A DNA stretch of 64,000 nucleotides from Microbotryum silenes-acaulis (Eukaryota > Basidiomycota > Microbotryomycetes > Microbotryales > Microbotryaceae), in NCBI GenBank assembly GCA_003665825.1, contig QPFY01000016.1, forward strand, positions 186,001-250,000, in the 5' to 3' direction. The notes below the pieces were generated by a model, which made no database searches, had not been told where the DNA came from, and was given only the letters and a program-made list of their open reading frames with translations. Position 1 is the first letter of the stretch. Each line of letters begins with the position of its first letter. Both the position numbers and the translations under genes were made by a program. This document shows positions 22,900 to 34,031 of this stretch, one piece after another.

Positions 22900-24830
22900 T
22901 TAGGTACTCACCGCAACAACCTGGCGAAAGTCTGCATTGGTTTTGTCAATCTTGCTCAGCAGTCTGGAGTCGGTGTCCTTGTTCGCTGGGTTCAAAAAGG
23001 CATGTCCGGTGGGCTGGTGCCAGGTGATGGTGTTCCTCAAAGCGGGGGAACGGCTCAAGGATTCCTTACGGAGGGGCTCGACGTAAGTGTTCCAGATGTA
23101 GCTGCATGCAATACACGTAATCTGGGTTAGCAGACGAATTCCGATTCGGTTCACCAGGCCACGTACGCTCGCCAGTCAAAAGTGCCGCCCAAGGGGTTGT
23201 CAAGATATCCCTGCAAAATTATGTCTGCAACGCCGCTGAGAAATTGTTCGTATGCTCTGCAAGTCTTGTCCTTGGCGTCACGCTGCTCCGCGTTGCGGAT
23301 CTTGACAAAGGTAACCTATAGGAGACAGGCGAGGCTTTTCGAATCAGCGCTTAGCATAGGAGACCGTGGTGGTAGTGAGTTACTTACTCCGAGGCACCAG
23401 AACATGATATGTTCGTCACAGAAGGCCAGTGAGTTGTCGAGAAAGGTGATCATCAATGAGAGCGGATCGCGCTGCTTCTTGATTTGGTTGCTAATCTTGT
23501 TCAACTGAACCGGAAACATGGGTTTCAGTCGCATCGACTGTATAGCTTCTGCTATCTTGCCTCGACTCACATGCCCGATATAGTCCGACCTTGCATCGGC
23601 CATGGCGAGAGTGAGCGCCCTCCTAGTGTTTCGACGATAAATGGCAGAGGTTTCTTCAAGTTCGGTTTTGATCAGTCTATCTTCTCGAAGAACCTTTGCC
23701 ACCGCATCCTGAGCATCTTTGTAGAAACTGCACAGCCTTGGGAGAGCGACGACCGCTTTAACGTATCGACGAAAAGAATGCTGCGGATCATAATGGTAGC
23801 AATTAGCACAGGAGCTTTCATTTGGCACTAGCATACATGCCGACCCACCTTCATTGTGCTCAGATCTATCTGTAGTTCCACGGAAGGATCCAGCCCGGGT
23901 TGATTGAGGGGGTGGGTCGTACGAGCGAGCACGATTTGAAGTCCTCTCCACAGACGGCGGTTCTTGGGTTCATCTGCCTTCCTCAAATTCTAGGGTTGAT
24001 TCAATTGTGGTCAGTCAGCTATAGTAAAGGTCAGACGCGTCCTGTTTCCAACTCACTTCGAGCCGGATCATGTCGGGATCGGTGGCCAGGCCACGACTAA
24101 GCAGATCCATGCTTATGGCTTCCTCTCTGTCCTCGTCGCTGTCGTGGGATTCAGGGCTAATATGATGGCCTCATCGAGTGGTGTACGCGTGAGGTTGTTT
24201 GGGTGATGCGAGCTCGGGTTACAGCTGGCCGCGTCCTCGTCGTTTCCGTTCTCACTGTCGCTCGACGAACTACTGGAATCGCCGAATTCATCACCTTCGT
24301 ACCGAAATCGTCGAGAAAGATCTCCGTTGAAGTCCCTTTCTTGGTCGTGATTCTGGTGGTCGTCTTCCGTGGTCACCGGTGGGACGAAGGTTTTGGCGTG
24401 GGGGTCTTGATTGGACACCCCCCTGGGAACAGGGGCTAATGACACGTCGGCATCCCCTTCGGACTGGATAGGCGGTCTCAAGAAAAGGTCGTCTCTGAAC
24501 TCCAAAGACGGACCGGATCCGGTTTGCAACTATGGGGAGTTGATCTGCCGTAGGATGGTGAGAAGCTTCATTAGCTCCCTGAAACTCAGAGTGAGTCCGG
24601 GACCTAAAAAGGCCGGGGGTTGGCGGTTTTGCCCTGCAGTGCCGTAGACCGCCACAATGGAGGGAGAATGATACATGCGGCCACTCACCAATGGGGCCAA
24701 AGTTCTACGCTCTTCACCTTTCCCGCTACCTCGAGAAGTAGGGGATGACGGGCGCTTGCGAGGAAGTGGCTGCTGATGTGGACAGACGCGACGGCCAGCG
24801 GGTCAGCATCGATGACTTGTGCACCAATCT
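22900..24830 (-). CDS. uncharacterised protein encoded downstream of the transposon-like gene
   Basis: A multi-exon minus-strand gene, exon ends only partly resolved. Readable blocks in order: a basic segment QQPLPRKRPSSPTSRGSGKG (nuclear-localisation-like) near 24770; an acidic, Ser-rich region with SSSSSSDSENGNDED; DLLSRGLATDPDMIRLE near 24110-24060; RRYVKAVVALPRLCSFYKDA through RRALTLAMADARSDYIGHVS; DPLSLMITFLDNSLAFCDEH; KIRNAEQRDAKDKTCRAYEQ; and AYIWNTYVEPLRKESLSRSP, ending near 22900. I do not recognise the family. It lies directly downstream of, and in the same direction as, the large mobile-element-type gene, so it may be its second protein. The acidic plus basic N-terminal half suggests a nuclear DNA- or chromatin-associated role, but that is a guess. 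Confidence 0.45.
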
Positions 24831-25238
24831 CACCGGGATTCGAAAATTGGAAGAACGTGGAAACTACTTACGTTGTTGTGGAGTTGGGGCATTCTAGGGT
24901 TACGATGTCGGTACTTGGAAAGCTGAAGGTGATGTGGCAGGCGACGTGGCAAGAGGGAGATCCACAGGAGAAGTGGAACTTTCGAGAACGTTTAAGTCCC
25001 GTGAGGCACTGCACAGCACTGGACGGTTGAGGACGGGTGCAACGGGGGCGACGGGCGGTGCAATCTCCTTTTCAAGGCCCACGGTGCGCGTAAAAATGTT
25101 CAATATGTTTTTCTTGAACGGTTAACGTAAGTTCTCCTTCTATTGCAAGTTGCCATCTACTACTGCTCATTGTTGCTTCCTGTCCTTTTTTTCTCACGCC
25201 CTGACGGGCCTAAGTTCGCATCCCAGACGGTGAGCCCC

Positions 25239-28200
25239 TCAAGCACGCGGGTCGAAGTGGAATACCTTTAGACAAGACTTGGGTATCGGATCAGAAGAAA
25301 AAAAACGTTTTAAGAAGGTGACACATGGGTTGCAGCCCACCTGAGACGATTGCGACCGTGCAGTGGCTTGAGAAGAGGCCGCCTGGGTCCGAGCAGCCAG
25401 ATTTTCGACCGTAGTCGGTGAGGTCACTGCGGTATCGTATCTCATGGGCTGCATGCTGTTGGACTTGGGACCGGGCTTCTGCTGTTGGGTTATTAGTCAG
25501 AATAGATAGAATCGGACGTTAGAACGGAATGGCTTTGTCACTGACCTTCCTGGTATTTAGAATTTTTGATCGGAGCAGCTGTGCCGCGTCGCTACTCTCC
25601 ATTTCTTTCGCAAACACATCAAGATCATCAGGTATCGGTATTGGTGGCGCGAAAGATTGAATGAGCGTATGAGAACGCTGTGATATGGTGCTGAGCAGGA
25701 GCATTGTTGAATTGGCGTGCCGGAAAGCCCGAAGTTTTTTCCCAGTACGGCGACGGCCATCAAGCTCCTCAAAGGAAGATGAAATGGTGCACTCAGCGCG
25801 TATGCAGTCGTGTTGAACCACAGCAAGTGCCTGGATACACTATATATAGGGTGGGGAAGCCCAAGCAATCAGTTCATATTCAAATTGCTTCCGAAGAACT
25901 GATTAGCGTACCTCCGTATGCAGAATAGATATTTGGGGGGAAAGATCCAAGTGAATGAACCCGGACTGACCAAACTCCTCCTTAACTTGTGCAAAAGACA
26001 CGGCAACCAAGCCAGGGAGATGTTCTTGTTCCGTATGAGGTGCAGCCATCGCTCTGATAAAAGCGACTTCGGACTGTGCAAAAGCAGACGAAGTTGTCAA
26101 ATCTCGAAAAACCAAGGATGGCTGTGAAGGACTTACGCGCAGATTGGATCGCTTCACATAGTACCATGTGCCGACTAGGCAACGGTCCCCGTTGGACAAC
26201 TTTATAGCACGGATGTACCGCAGATCATTGGGATCAGTTACTTGCGGATTTTGGTACGCAAAGTTGAGAATTCTGAGGTCAACACCTTCAGTCGCAGAGG
26301 CCCAGTCAAAGTGCACTGAACCAGCGGCAAAGGTAATATTTAGCTCACGTTCAATCTCGCACTCACACCTTGGACTCACTTGAGTCGACGGCCTCCGCAG
26401 TAACCGGATGGTTCCGCTCGTCGGCATCGTCATTGTCTGCTTGAGCCATGCTGAGAATCCATTCCTGGATGCGTGGATCCTGAATGAACTGCCTGGCCTT
26501 CGCGCCGATGTTCACAACCTCGCCCGAACCAAGCTGCCACTCGCCACCGTTGACAACGAAAGCGATGCGAGCATTGTTGGCCAAGTGGGTGCAGACATCC
26601 CGGGAAGGATCGTGGTGATTGGTGTTCATGTTGAGTTCTCGAACGACCTTGTTTGCTGATTCGGCAACCGAAGCTTCAAAGATGGGGGGGGGGGGGGGGG
26701 GGGGGGGTGCCAAACCGAAGGATTGAATGGTCGAACTCGATCAGGTAGTGGTATGATGTGTTGAAGAACATGCCCGAGATCTCGACGCATAGAAGCCTGG
26801 ACGAAGGCCCGAGCCAACAAACGATATCGAGCCTGGCCAATATTGAAATCGTTAGCCGGTCATCCTGAAAGCGGTGGCACACTCTGTACACCTCTCACAA
26901 CGTAGTCCTCCAAGTCGGGCGCGACGGGCCAGGATGTAAGGTGTGCCAGCTTGCCAAGAAGACCCCAACACCGATTGACTTGGGGATGGATGTAGCTCTG
27001 AGTTAGGAGCATTTCCGATATGAGCGGAAAGACTTGCACGAGCAGGCGGTAGTCTTTGCCGGTGAGGCCCCACTTGAACTCCAAGTAGAATCCGAACTTG
27101 AAATTCCCGTCCAGTCCATGAGTCGACATCGACCGAAACATTGCTGCGAGGTAGTCGATAGCAGGATCACTCAAACTCTCGAGCGTTTGAGCCCACAGAT
27201 ACTTGACCACTCCAAGATACATGACATGAAGCAGGTCCGGAGGAGTGTCAAGGTGAGGATCATAGCCTGTTGATCCAAGTGGTCAGTGGGGTGTGCACAA
27301 GCAGGAAGCAGCATATAGTGGTACTTACAAGGAACCTCATAGAAGGGACCGGGAGAATGGTCTGCTCCGTTCAACTCGTTAAACCGCTTGGCCACCGCTG
27401 CGAAAGCAGCCTGCGTATTCGTCTCCCGGATCCAAGTCCTCTCTCCTTTTTCAGCGGCACGGTACTTCAAAACTTGCGCGGAAGCTTCAGGTGGAGGCGC
27501 CCCTTTCTTTGGTCGCTCGGTCGACTGGTGCGTCATGTGATCCTTGAAGATTTGTCGGAGCTCCGAAATGATTGCAACTGTTGCCTTGGCGCGGGTTCCG
27601 GTCCGAGTCTGCAAATCGTTGACATCCGTTTGCACGCACGTGTCGCGAAAAAGCGCCAATTGCGCCGCGCATTCCTCCTTGGTACGCTTGGCCGACAATC
27701 GATCAGGACACTGTTACATACCGGACAAGATGATGAGCTTATATACGAAAACTGCAACTCGTCTTATCGATCGCTCAGGCGTAGGACGCACCTTGAAGAA
27801 GCCTACGATGCCGGCGTACTTCAACTGTTGCTCGGCCGAACCACCCACTAGCAACGGATCGACCAGTGATTTCAGCGGCCATCGGCGTGTCGTGTGTGGA
27901 ATACAATAGGGGCATTATGAGAAGATTTATAGATTTGGTCCGAGAGTCATAAGCCGGAATCGGCTGACGTATTGTGGAGCTGGAAAGCCAATTACGAACA
28001 ACGTCAGCCATCAACGTCGAATCACCGGTACAGTTGACCATCAAGACTTACGCCAAATCATGGAGAACAGGAGTGGCCAGGTCCAGAGCCTCACCCCATG
28101 CTTGAACGTACGAGTGATTGACGAATGCCCGAGAGTTGAGGAAGTGGGCAGGCAGGCCGAGGTGCTGTGTTGAGCACTGTTGCGTTGGATAGAGAAACAC

Positions 28201-30165
28201 AGGTGACGACTTTACCTCAGCTCTTTGGCAAGACGCGCACTTGATGAGATCACTCACAGCATGCATTTTGTACATGCGTTTCGAGACACCTCCCGCGAAG
28301 TCGTCAAGGAACAGGCGTTGCGGTACTACCACGACTTCCTTGCCAGACGCGAATTCTCGAAGAGGGTTGCAAAGAGGGAGAGGCTCCAGCCACGCCCCTA
28401 CTCCATCCGTTCCTATGACCAAGAATGGATCAGCCAAGTACAAAGATAATCCAGTGATTCAAGTCATGACCCACTGAGGATGGATTTGGGGTGCGACGGA
28501 GTCGAGCCATTGGCCTTCATTCCGTAATATGGCTTGCCCAAGTCCTTCAATGGAAGAAAAGTCCAACGATCGCTGTACGAGTCGTGAGCGTAGCGCTTGA
28601 GCACCGGTTCTTGTAAAGCTGGTAGGACCACCCTAAAGTCGAGTCCATCAAAACGAACAGGAACAACGATGGCGCACAAATCACCGTCCAGGAAAGCGAA
28701 GGAGTCGATGAAGACGAATCGATTGTCGGGTAGCAAAGAGACCTCATGACAGAAAAAATCCTGAGCGTTCCCTCGCGCCATGGGTGAACGCACTTCGGCC
28801 GGTAGGTCAGCTCGCCAACGCCAGGTTTGCGCAGCCGAATGTTTCTGGGGTTGTGTTGAATAAACGGGGTAGCAGATCAATTGGTTTGACAAGGAGGGGC
28901 TGGCGAGAGCCTGAGGGTGTGCGCGCAGGGTATTCAGAGTCGCATCAGTCCCCCCGACAAACAGCAGAACGAAGCCGATTTCAATACTTACAGCTTTGGC
29001 AAATTCACTGGGAGGAATGTAATATATCGTGCGACCATTTGGAAGGTTATGAAGTTTTGGCGTGAAAAGCGGGATCTCCGTGGCAAGATTGTTGAGAAAT
29101 TCGTCGATGATCTTGACAGAGGGGGGGGGTTCAGGCCGAAGACGTGCAAGAGGCTTAAGATACGCCCCAAGTTCTTTTTACTCAGACGCTCCTGCGGCGA
29201 TTGGTAAAATGTAGCTAGCACACACATCTGTTCAGAGACCATGAGGCAAAAGGCTGTCACATCAGTGCAAACACTACGAAATTACCGATTTGAGCTCCCT
29301 CAGGATCAAGCCCAAACATACCATTGGGCCTGGGAAAGGGTACCATGCATCGGTCGGGTCAGGTATACTTGAAGTCCTGGATCTCACAGTTTTGCTATCC
29401 TCCTTGAAGATATCCAAGACTGAAGGGGTAGTATCAGCTTGGGCATGACAACATTTTTTGCTGGGAAGCGAGTGCGGAAATCTTACCATCGAAAAGCGGT
29501 GCCGAACTTGCCATTGCGTTCTGACTGTGATCATCCACCTCCAGATCATCAAAGCTGTCGTAGTCGTCAAATCCGAGGTTGTTGGTGAAGAACCGGTCAA
29601 CACGTTCCCCAAATTCGACGTCATCGTGCAGGTCGTCGTCTTCGAAGAAGCAAGGAGTCATCGCACGTGAATGCCCAGCTGGCTCGTCCACGTCCATGTC
29701 CACGTCTTGGTCGAAGTCGAACAAATGATCCAAATTCCACTGGATCAGAGATGTGCAATGAATAAGAACCAACTCAGCAAACTGCGAGAAGAAGCGACCC
29801 CGTAGGAAGGCCCACCTGATCCGCTTGGATGGCAGTCTCAGCCTCAAACCCCGAGTCGGGGAAGTCCTCACGCGTTCCATCCAAACCATCGATTGCCTGG
29901 AAGCTGGGTGATCGCCGAGAACGACGCTGGCATCGACCGCGTGTTCGCCGTCCAGCGCAAACCTTCGTCGGGTTCGGGCTTGCCTCCGATGTCGGTCCGT
30001 CTTGAAGTGCCGAAGCGCATCTGCGGGTGAATGTCGTTTGCCACCAATCTCGGGACAGATACAGCACTCAAACCCTTCGATGCGTCGACGCTCGGTAAAA
30101 ACCGCTTTCGCCTCTGGAAGGATCCCCCAAGTGTTGCGGTTAAGACTCAAGAACGAGCTCATCAA
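25239..30165 (-). CDS. large transposon-type protein of basidiomycetes, probably damaged
   Basis: Minus-strand multi-exon gene matching a large, uncharacterised repeat-encoded protein family of basidiomycetes, which I know by its conserved blocks. N-terminus: a zinc finger (CCICPEIG...LRHFKTDRH, near 30090-30000) and an acidic tract. Then CHEVSLLPDNRFVFIDSFAF; NPLREFASGKEVVVVPQ with FLDDFAGGVSKRMYKMH (28.4-28.2 kb); DTPPDLLHVMYLGVVKYLW (27.24-27.19 kb); HGLDGNF...GKDYRLLVQVFPL; ESANKVVRELNMNTNHHDPS (26.66-26.6 kb); GDRCLVGTWYYV; and VVQHDCIRAECT (25.8 kb), ending in a Gln/Ser-rich tail. The order agrees with the family. Homopolymer tracts at 26684-26707 (24 G) and 29121-29129 fall in coding exons and break the frame, so the copy is damaged or misassembled there. 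The biochemical role is unproven; a transposase role is inferred from repetitiveness. Confidence 0.6.
26684..26707. repeat. poly(G) tract, 24 bases
   Basis: Uninterrupted G run on the plus strand, C on the coding strand of the transposon-type gene. It sits where the protein family has its (F)ATE-SFNK block, and the frame differs on its two sides. Confidence 0.95.
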
Positions 30166-30697
30166 TCGACAGACCGAGGCAACTGACCCCCACGAGCGAC
30201 GTAATCATCTATCTCAAACAACACAGGCTTGAAACGCATTTACGCCACAAGTAAGCTGGTGTTGAGGCTAAATGTGAGTATCCTGAATGAATGACCAAAA
30301 GCAATCATGGCGTCTGTTCGGCGGTGAGCTGGTGAAGCCGCGCGATCTCTCCTTTTCCGCGTCACTCGTCGCGGTGAAGGCAGAACGAGAGCCAAAGTCC
30401 CCGCCCATGTGGAAATCCGCTGGCTAGGGAGCCGTAAGAAATCCGGAATTATAATCCACTTCTCCCCAAATCCCATATTTCGGGTGCACGACAAACACAA
30501 CAGACGACCGATACATGCTCTGAGGTCTTGTATAACCTTTTCATCCATGACATTCGCTGACAAGTTGATGTTGTCATGTTTTGCAAACTATAAGGAATCC
30601 AGCAGGAAAACACCGACTTTCTAAGATGGTCAACTATATGGCGCCGTTACGGATTGTAGTACAAACATGAGAATTCCGCACGATTGAGGGTTGCGCG
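30166..30697. other. intergenic, upstream of transposon-type gene
   Basis: No gene recognised; the boundary between the 23-30 kb element and the duplicated GT90 fragment. Confidence 0.4.
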
Positions 30698-30744
30698 TGT
30701 AGCTTGCTCGTCGTTGACCGTGCATCGCCGCTGTCGGCGCAAGT
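30698..30744 (+). repeat. 47-bp patch similar to 5' coding part of GTP cyclohydrolase gene
   Basis: The sequence from GTAGCTTGCTCGTCGTTGACC to GCTGTCGGCGCAAGTG matches 36068-36120 inside exon 1 of the GTP cyclohydrolase gene, with three substitutions and a 6-base deletion. It abuts the GT90 fragment that starts about 30745. Confidence 0.7.
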
Positions 30745-31291
30745 GAATTTAACCGTGGCTGCAGTGAGTGTCTTGACTCCTGTCTCTGCGGGAAGGCCGG
30801 GTACTGATTGCGTTGCTTTCATTCCTTCAAAGCTACGTTCCTGTCAAAGTCGACTATACCGACCTCATTCCAATCATGGCCTTCTTTGTGGGCGACCTCG
30901 AGGGACGCGGGGCGCACGATTACTTGGGGGAGCGGATAGCTATACGGGGCCGGCTCTGGACCGAAATGTATTGGCGGTACGAGGACATGCAAGCGTGTGA
31001 GTTCCACCTTCCCCTCGGTTCAAGCAGAGCCCGGAGGTTCGAAGAGTGGGACCCGTGGGTTCACTGACCATCTCAAGATCCGGCCGGCAGACTTCCTGCG
31101 CTTGGTACTCGAGTACGGACGAGTCTCGAGCAAAGAGTATCCGACCGACACCCGGTTCGATTATATTGCTTCAGTATAGGCTTCGGCATCGTGGAGTTCC
31201 TCTGTTATCCGTATCTGCCCTTTATCGTCTTGCAACACCGTGTGCACCGCAGTAGCCTACTGTTGTCAAAGCCAGGTATCCGCTTTCGGGT
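30745..31291 (+). pseudogene. duplicated 3' end of GT90 gene
   Basis: Closely similar to 7670-8237: the end of exon 5, the following intron, exon 6 (YVPVKVDYTDLIPIMAFFVG), a slightly shortened intron, the last exon (FLRLVLEYGRVSSKEYPTD) and about 115 bp of 3' flank. The upstream catalytic exons are absent, so it cannot make an enzyme. Coding changes are few (for example M to V in AFFMGD), suggesting fairly recent duplication. Confidence 0.88.
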
Positions 31292-31480
31292 CTCTGGGTT
31301 GCAGTGCATAGACAAGAGACATGCCGAAACTAGCGCTGGATAGTTGCTGGATCGTGTCATTCGGCAGAGGCACTTTTCCCTCCTACCGGTTTCTTCCTTC
31401 TCTTTCCTTCAGCCAGCTTCAGATACCACAATCAATTACATCAGTACATGGTCATCGGATCGTTGGGATTCGACAAAGGC

Positions 31481-32766
31481 ATGGCGCTCAACAGCTGCTT
31501 CCGTGCAATACCCCTCCTCTCGGCCCTTGTCGCGCTCCTCAGCTCAAGCCCTCTGTCAGTCAACGCCGCGCCTGGCCCCACGGCCGCGCTCAGTGATAGC
31601 GGATCCAACGGCTACCAAGGATTGGGATTCTACAACGTTCGTGATGGTGGGGGTAGCTGGCTGACGGTGAGTGCAGTTGCTTGAGGCCGTGCCCATGAAC
31701 CCCAGCTCCAGGGAGCCTGTGACGGCAAGGCACTTGGGCAGCGAACGCCGAACGCGGTGCACAGGCCGTTCCCATAACGGTCCGAACTCGGGCCGCGCTT
31801 CTCATTCACTCTGAGCAAGGACGCTGATTTAGTCCATGTACATGTACTCGATTGATCCGGAAATAGGACGCGAAGGTTAACGGCACTGGCCCTCTCGGCG
31901 AACCCATCAACATTGTCGTCTCCGGTAACTCGGATGCTTACATCCTGACCGAAGCCGGCTTCCAAGATTGGTGCTTGTCGTTGCAATACGCGAAGCAATT
32001 CGCGGATATCACACTCGGTGGGAAGCAAAGCGCCAACCTCGGCGATGGGAACGGACAACGTAAGTGCGGTTGTTGGGACGTCGTGCAAGGTGTCAATCAG
32101 GGGCTCCCAGAGCCGGGACCTCTTCCCTTCCCCGGCTGTGCTAATGTTTCTTGGTACGATTAGATGATCAAATGGACCTGCTTCGATACGATTACTTCAA
32201 CCTCATTTCTGGCACCATCAATGAGACCCTCAACGGTGGCCCGCATTTTCGCTACTGGCAACAGAACGGCCCCAACGCAAACTCCAGTGCTTGGTTCCTC
32301 GCCGCCTCGGTCGAAAAATCGCTTCTCGAGAAACACATGATCGTCCCCAACGGATACGATCGTGGTCGGGATGAATTCGTAGGCAACGCAACGCTAGGCA
32401 ACGGAACGCTGGGCAACGCAACGATTTCGCCTACGACAAACAGTACCTTTTTGGCAACGAGTCAACTGATTCAGTTCCTTCCCGCCAACTCGAGCGCGGG
32501 TATCAACCACGACATCAAGACCGACGGTAAAGTGGCCATTTTGACCGTCCGAGCCTGGAACAAAGACCCTCATGCCGGTGGCGGGGGCAAGTCGTGAGTA
32601 TTACCTTCCGGCTTCTGGAAATTCTTGGCAGAAAGACTTGATCTAATCTCCGACTTCTTGTAGACCCAGTATGGCCTCGATGCTGACTGTCACGGCCCTT
32701 CAAGCCAAAACTCTCGTCATCGCTTCCACCGTTCTTTCCATCGCCTTCGCATTATTAAAACTCTGA
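31481..32766 (+). CDS. GPI-anchored N-glycosylated surface protein, copy 4
   Basis: Four exons (31481-31666, 31867-32059, 32164-32593, 32670-32766), 301 residues. A signal peptide ([20 protein letters not shown]) is nearly identical to copy 1. Family blocks [54 protein letters not shown] and [16 protein letters not shown] follow. A short repeat [10 protein letters not shown] adds sequons, and [18 protein letters not shown] precedes the GPI tail exon ([19 protein letters not shown]). The 5' flank and N-terminal two-thirds are closest to copy 1 (8.4 kb); the GPI exon is closest to copy 3. It follows the duplicated GT90 end in the same direction, whereas copy 1 is inverted next to the complete GT90 gene. 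Confidence 0.85.
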
Positions 32767-32829
32767 GGCCCAGGCACGAGATATCTACAACCGGGACTCT
32801 AAGAGTGGGATGAAGCAGCATCATACTTT

Positions 32830-33415
32830 CTGACCCCTCCCCCGTGCTGTCATACCACTGCACGCCGTAAACCGAGGTTCTCCCAGTGAAGAGGAACGGC
32901 TTGGGGCCTAAGGCTTTGGTGAAAATGTCCGCGAACATGTTGCCAGTGTTGATGTAGCGGACATCAATCTCGTTCTCGGCGACCCTCTCGTGGACGTAGT
33001 GCTCCGAGATGCGTACGTTGCGAGACCCTTGATGGTTGGTTGGGTGCTGGGCGAGAGCGAGCGAACCTTGAGTGTCACCGAAGAGGACGACCGGGCCGGA
33101 GACCGGAGCGCCGAGTTCGGCCAGGAGCTCGCTGAGGTAGATCGCGTCACCACTCGCGTACGAAAGAGAGAGGTATTCTCCGTCGGTAGTCGACTTAGCA
33201 ACCCGATGTTCGCGTTTCGAGCACCAAGCGATTGCAGCTCCGCAAAGCAAGAACGCGTAGCTTGTGGTCGATCGTGAGGTAGTCAGCAGGCTCCCCAGTT
33301 GGTGTCGGAGCACCCATCGTTCATTGAAGGTAATAGACGAGGTGAAAATCGTCGCTAGTCTTACGATAAGTCAGGCCCAAGTCTAGGGTACCTTTGATGT
33401 AGCGAAGGACCTGCT
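32830..33415 (-). pseudogene. copia RNase H fragment
   Basis: Reads [17 protein letters not shown], a break, then [57 protein letters not shown] and [20 protein letters not shown]: the end of a copia Pol. The rest of the element and LTRs are missing, and a stop interrupts it near 33330. It lies just downstream of the GPI exon of copy 4. It is diverged from the element at 10.7 kb, so it belongs to another copia family. Confidence 0.85.
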
Positions 33416-33617
33416 TTTTATTTTATTTTTACCGGGGCTCATATATTGCAATCCTTCGGGTTGGATGAGACCGCTACAAAAAGAGCTAAAAGAGGCTCTA
33501 AGCAGTGACAAGCAGATGGGTGAAAATCAAACCCTTGCGCGCAAAGAGCGCCGCGCAGATCAGAACCCGCCGAGCACCTAAGTCGGACTCCAACGGGCGG
33601 TGAGTCTGCTGCCGCTT

Positions 33618-33713
33618 AGTAGAAGTCAATGTGGCCGTGCACCAGTCCGCCCGCCGTGGCTCCGAGAACCGCCGCCGGCCTGACTCGGGTGCGCCGCCGC
33701 TTTGACCTATTCC
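33618..33713. repeat. imperfect palindrome related to the 19.86 kb miniature element
   Basis: The left arm begins AGTAGAAGTCAATGTGGCCG; the right arm ends GCTTTGACCTATTC and is its imperfect reverse complement (arms about 45 bp). The right arm (GAGAACCGCCGCCGGCCTGA onward) matches the element in the transporter pseudogene. It looks like two half-elements head to head. It ends 4 bp before a tRNA-like sequence. Confidence 0.65.
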
Positions 33714-33717
33714 CGCT

Positions 33718-33789
33718 GGTTGAGTAGCTCAGAGGTCAGAGCAACTCTGATTAATGGAGTGGACCTGAGTTCGACTCTCAGTTCAGCCA
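33718..33789 (+). tRNA. tRNA-like sequence 1 (atypical anticodon loop)
   Basis: Folds as a complete cloverleaf: acceptor GGTTGAG/TTCAGCC, D stem GCTC/GAGC, anticodon stem ACTCT/GGAGT, T arm CTGAG-TTCGACT-CTCAG, 3' A; a T run follows. The anticodon loop GATTAAT has A, not U, at position 33, so the formal anticodon TTA is doubtful. It resembles a mutated tRNA-Asn (normal loop CTGTTAAT). It could be a tRNA pseudogene or the head of a tRNA-derived SINE. Confidence 0.5.
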
Positions 33790-34031
33790 AACCTTCTTTT
33801 GTTCTCCGTAACACTCAGTTCCGGGAATTCCCATTTCCCAACTCGCTTGACATCCCAGGATCGGGAGCGAAGATACGCGATAATCAGGGAGCACCTAGAA
33901 AGAAAGGGGACATATACAAAAGCCACGACCAGAAACACGGAGAAGCAGAAATACTAAGACAAAGGGGAGGGGGTGATGGCTGCCCAATGCGCGATGTTGA
34001 AGGTGTTAGTAGACCTTGCACTGATATCAGG

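Larger units (their letters stand above)
22900..30165 (-). mobile_element. putative two-gene DNA mobile element
   Basis: Two same-strand genes, neither resembling housekeeping genes, fill 7 kb between a broken transporter and a duplicated fragment. The first belongs to a highly repeated basidiomycete family. Terminal inverted repeats and target duplication were not found by eye, so boundaries are gene limits only. Confidence 0.4.

Noticed and set aside
22900..30165. Classical CACTA or KDZ transposon with defined TIRs
   Set aside because: No terminal inverted repeats or target duplication could be found by eye; only the protein blocks support mobility.
30745..31291. Functional truncated GT90 gene
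   Set aside because: All upstream catalytic exons are missing and there is no start codon in a sensible context.
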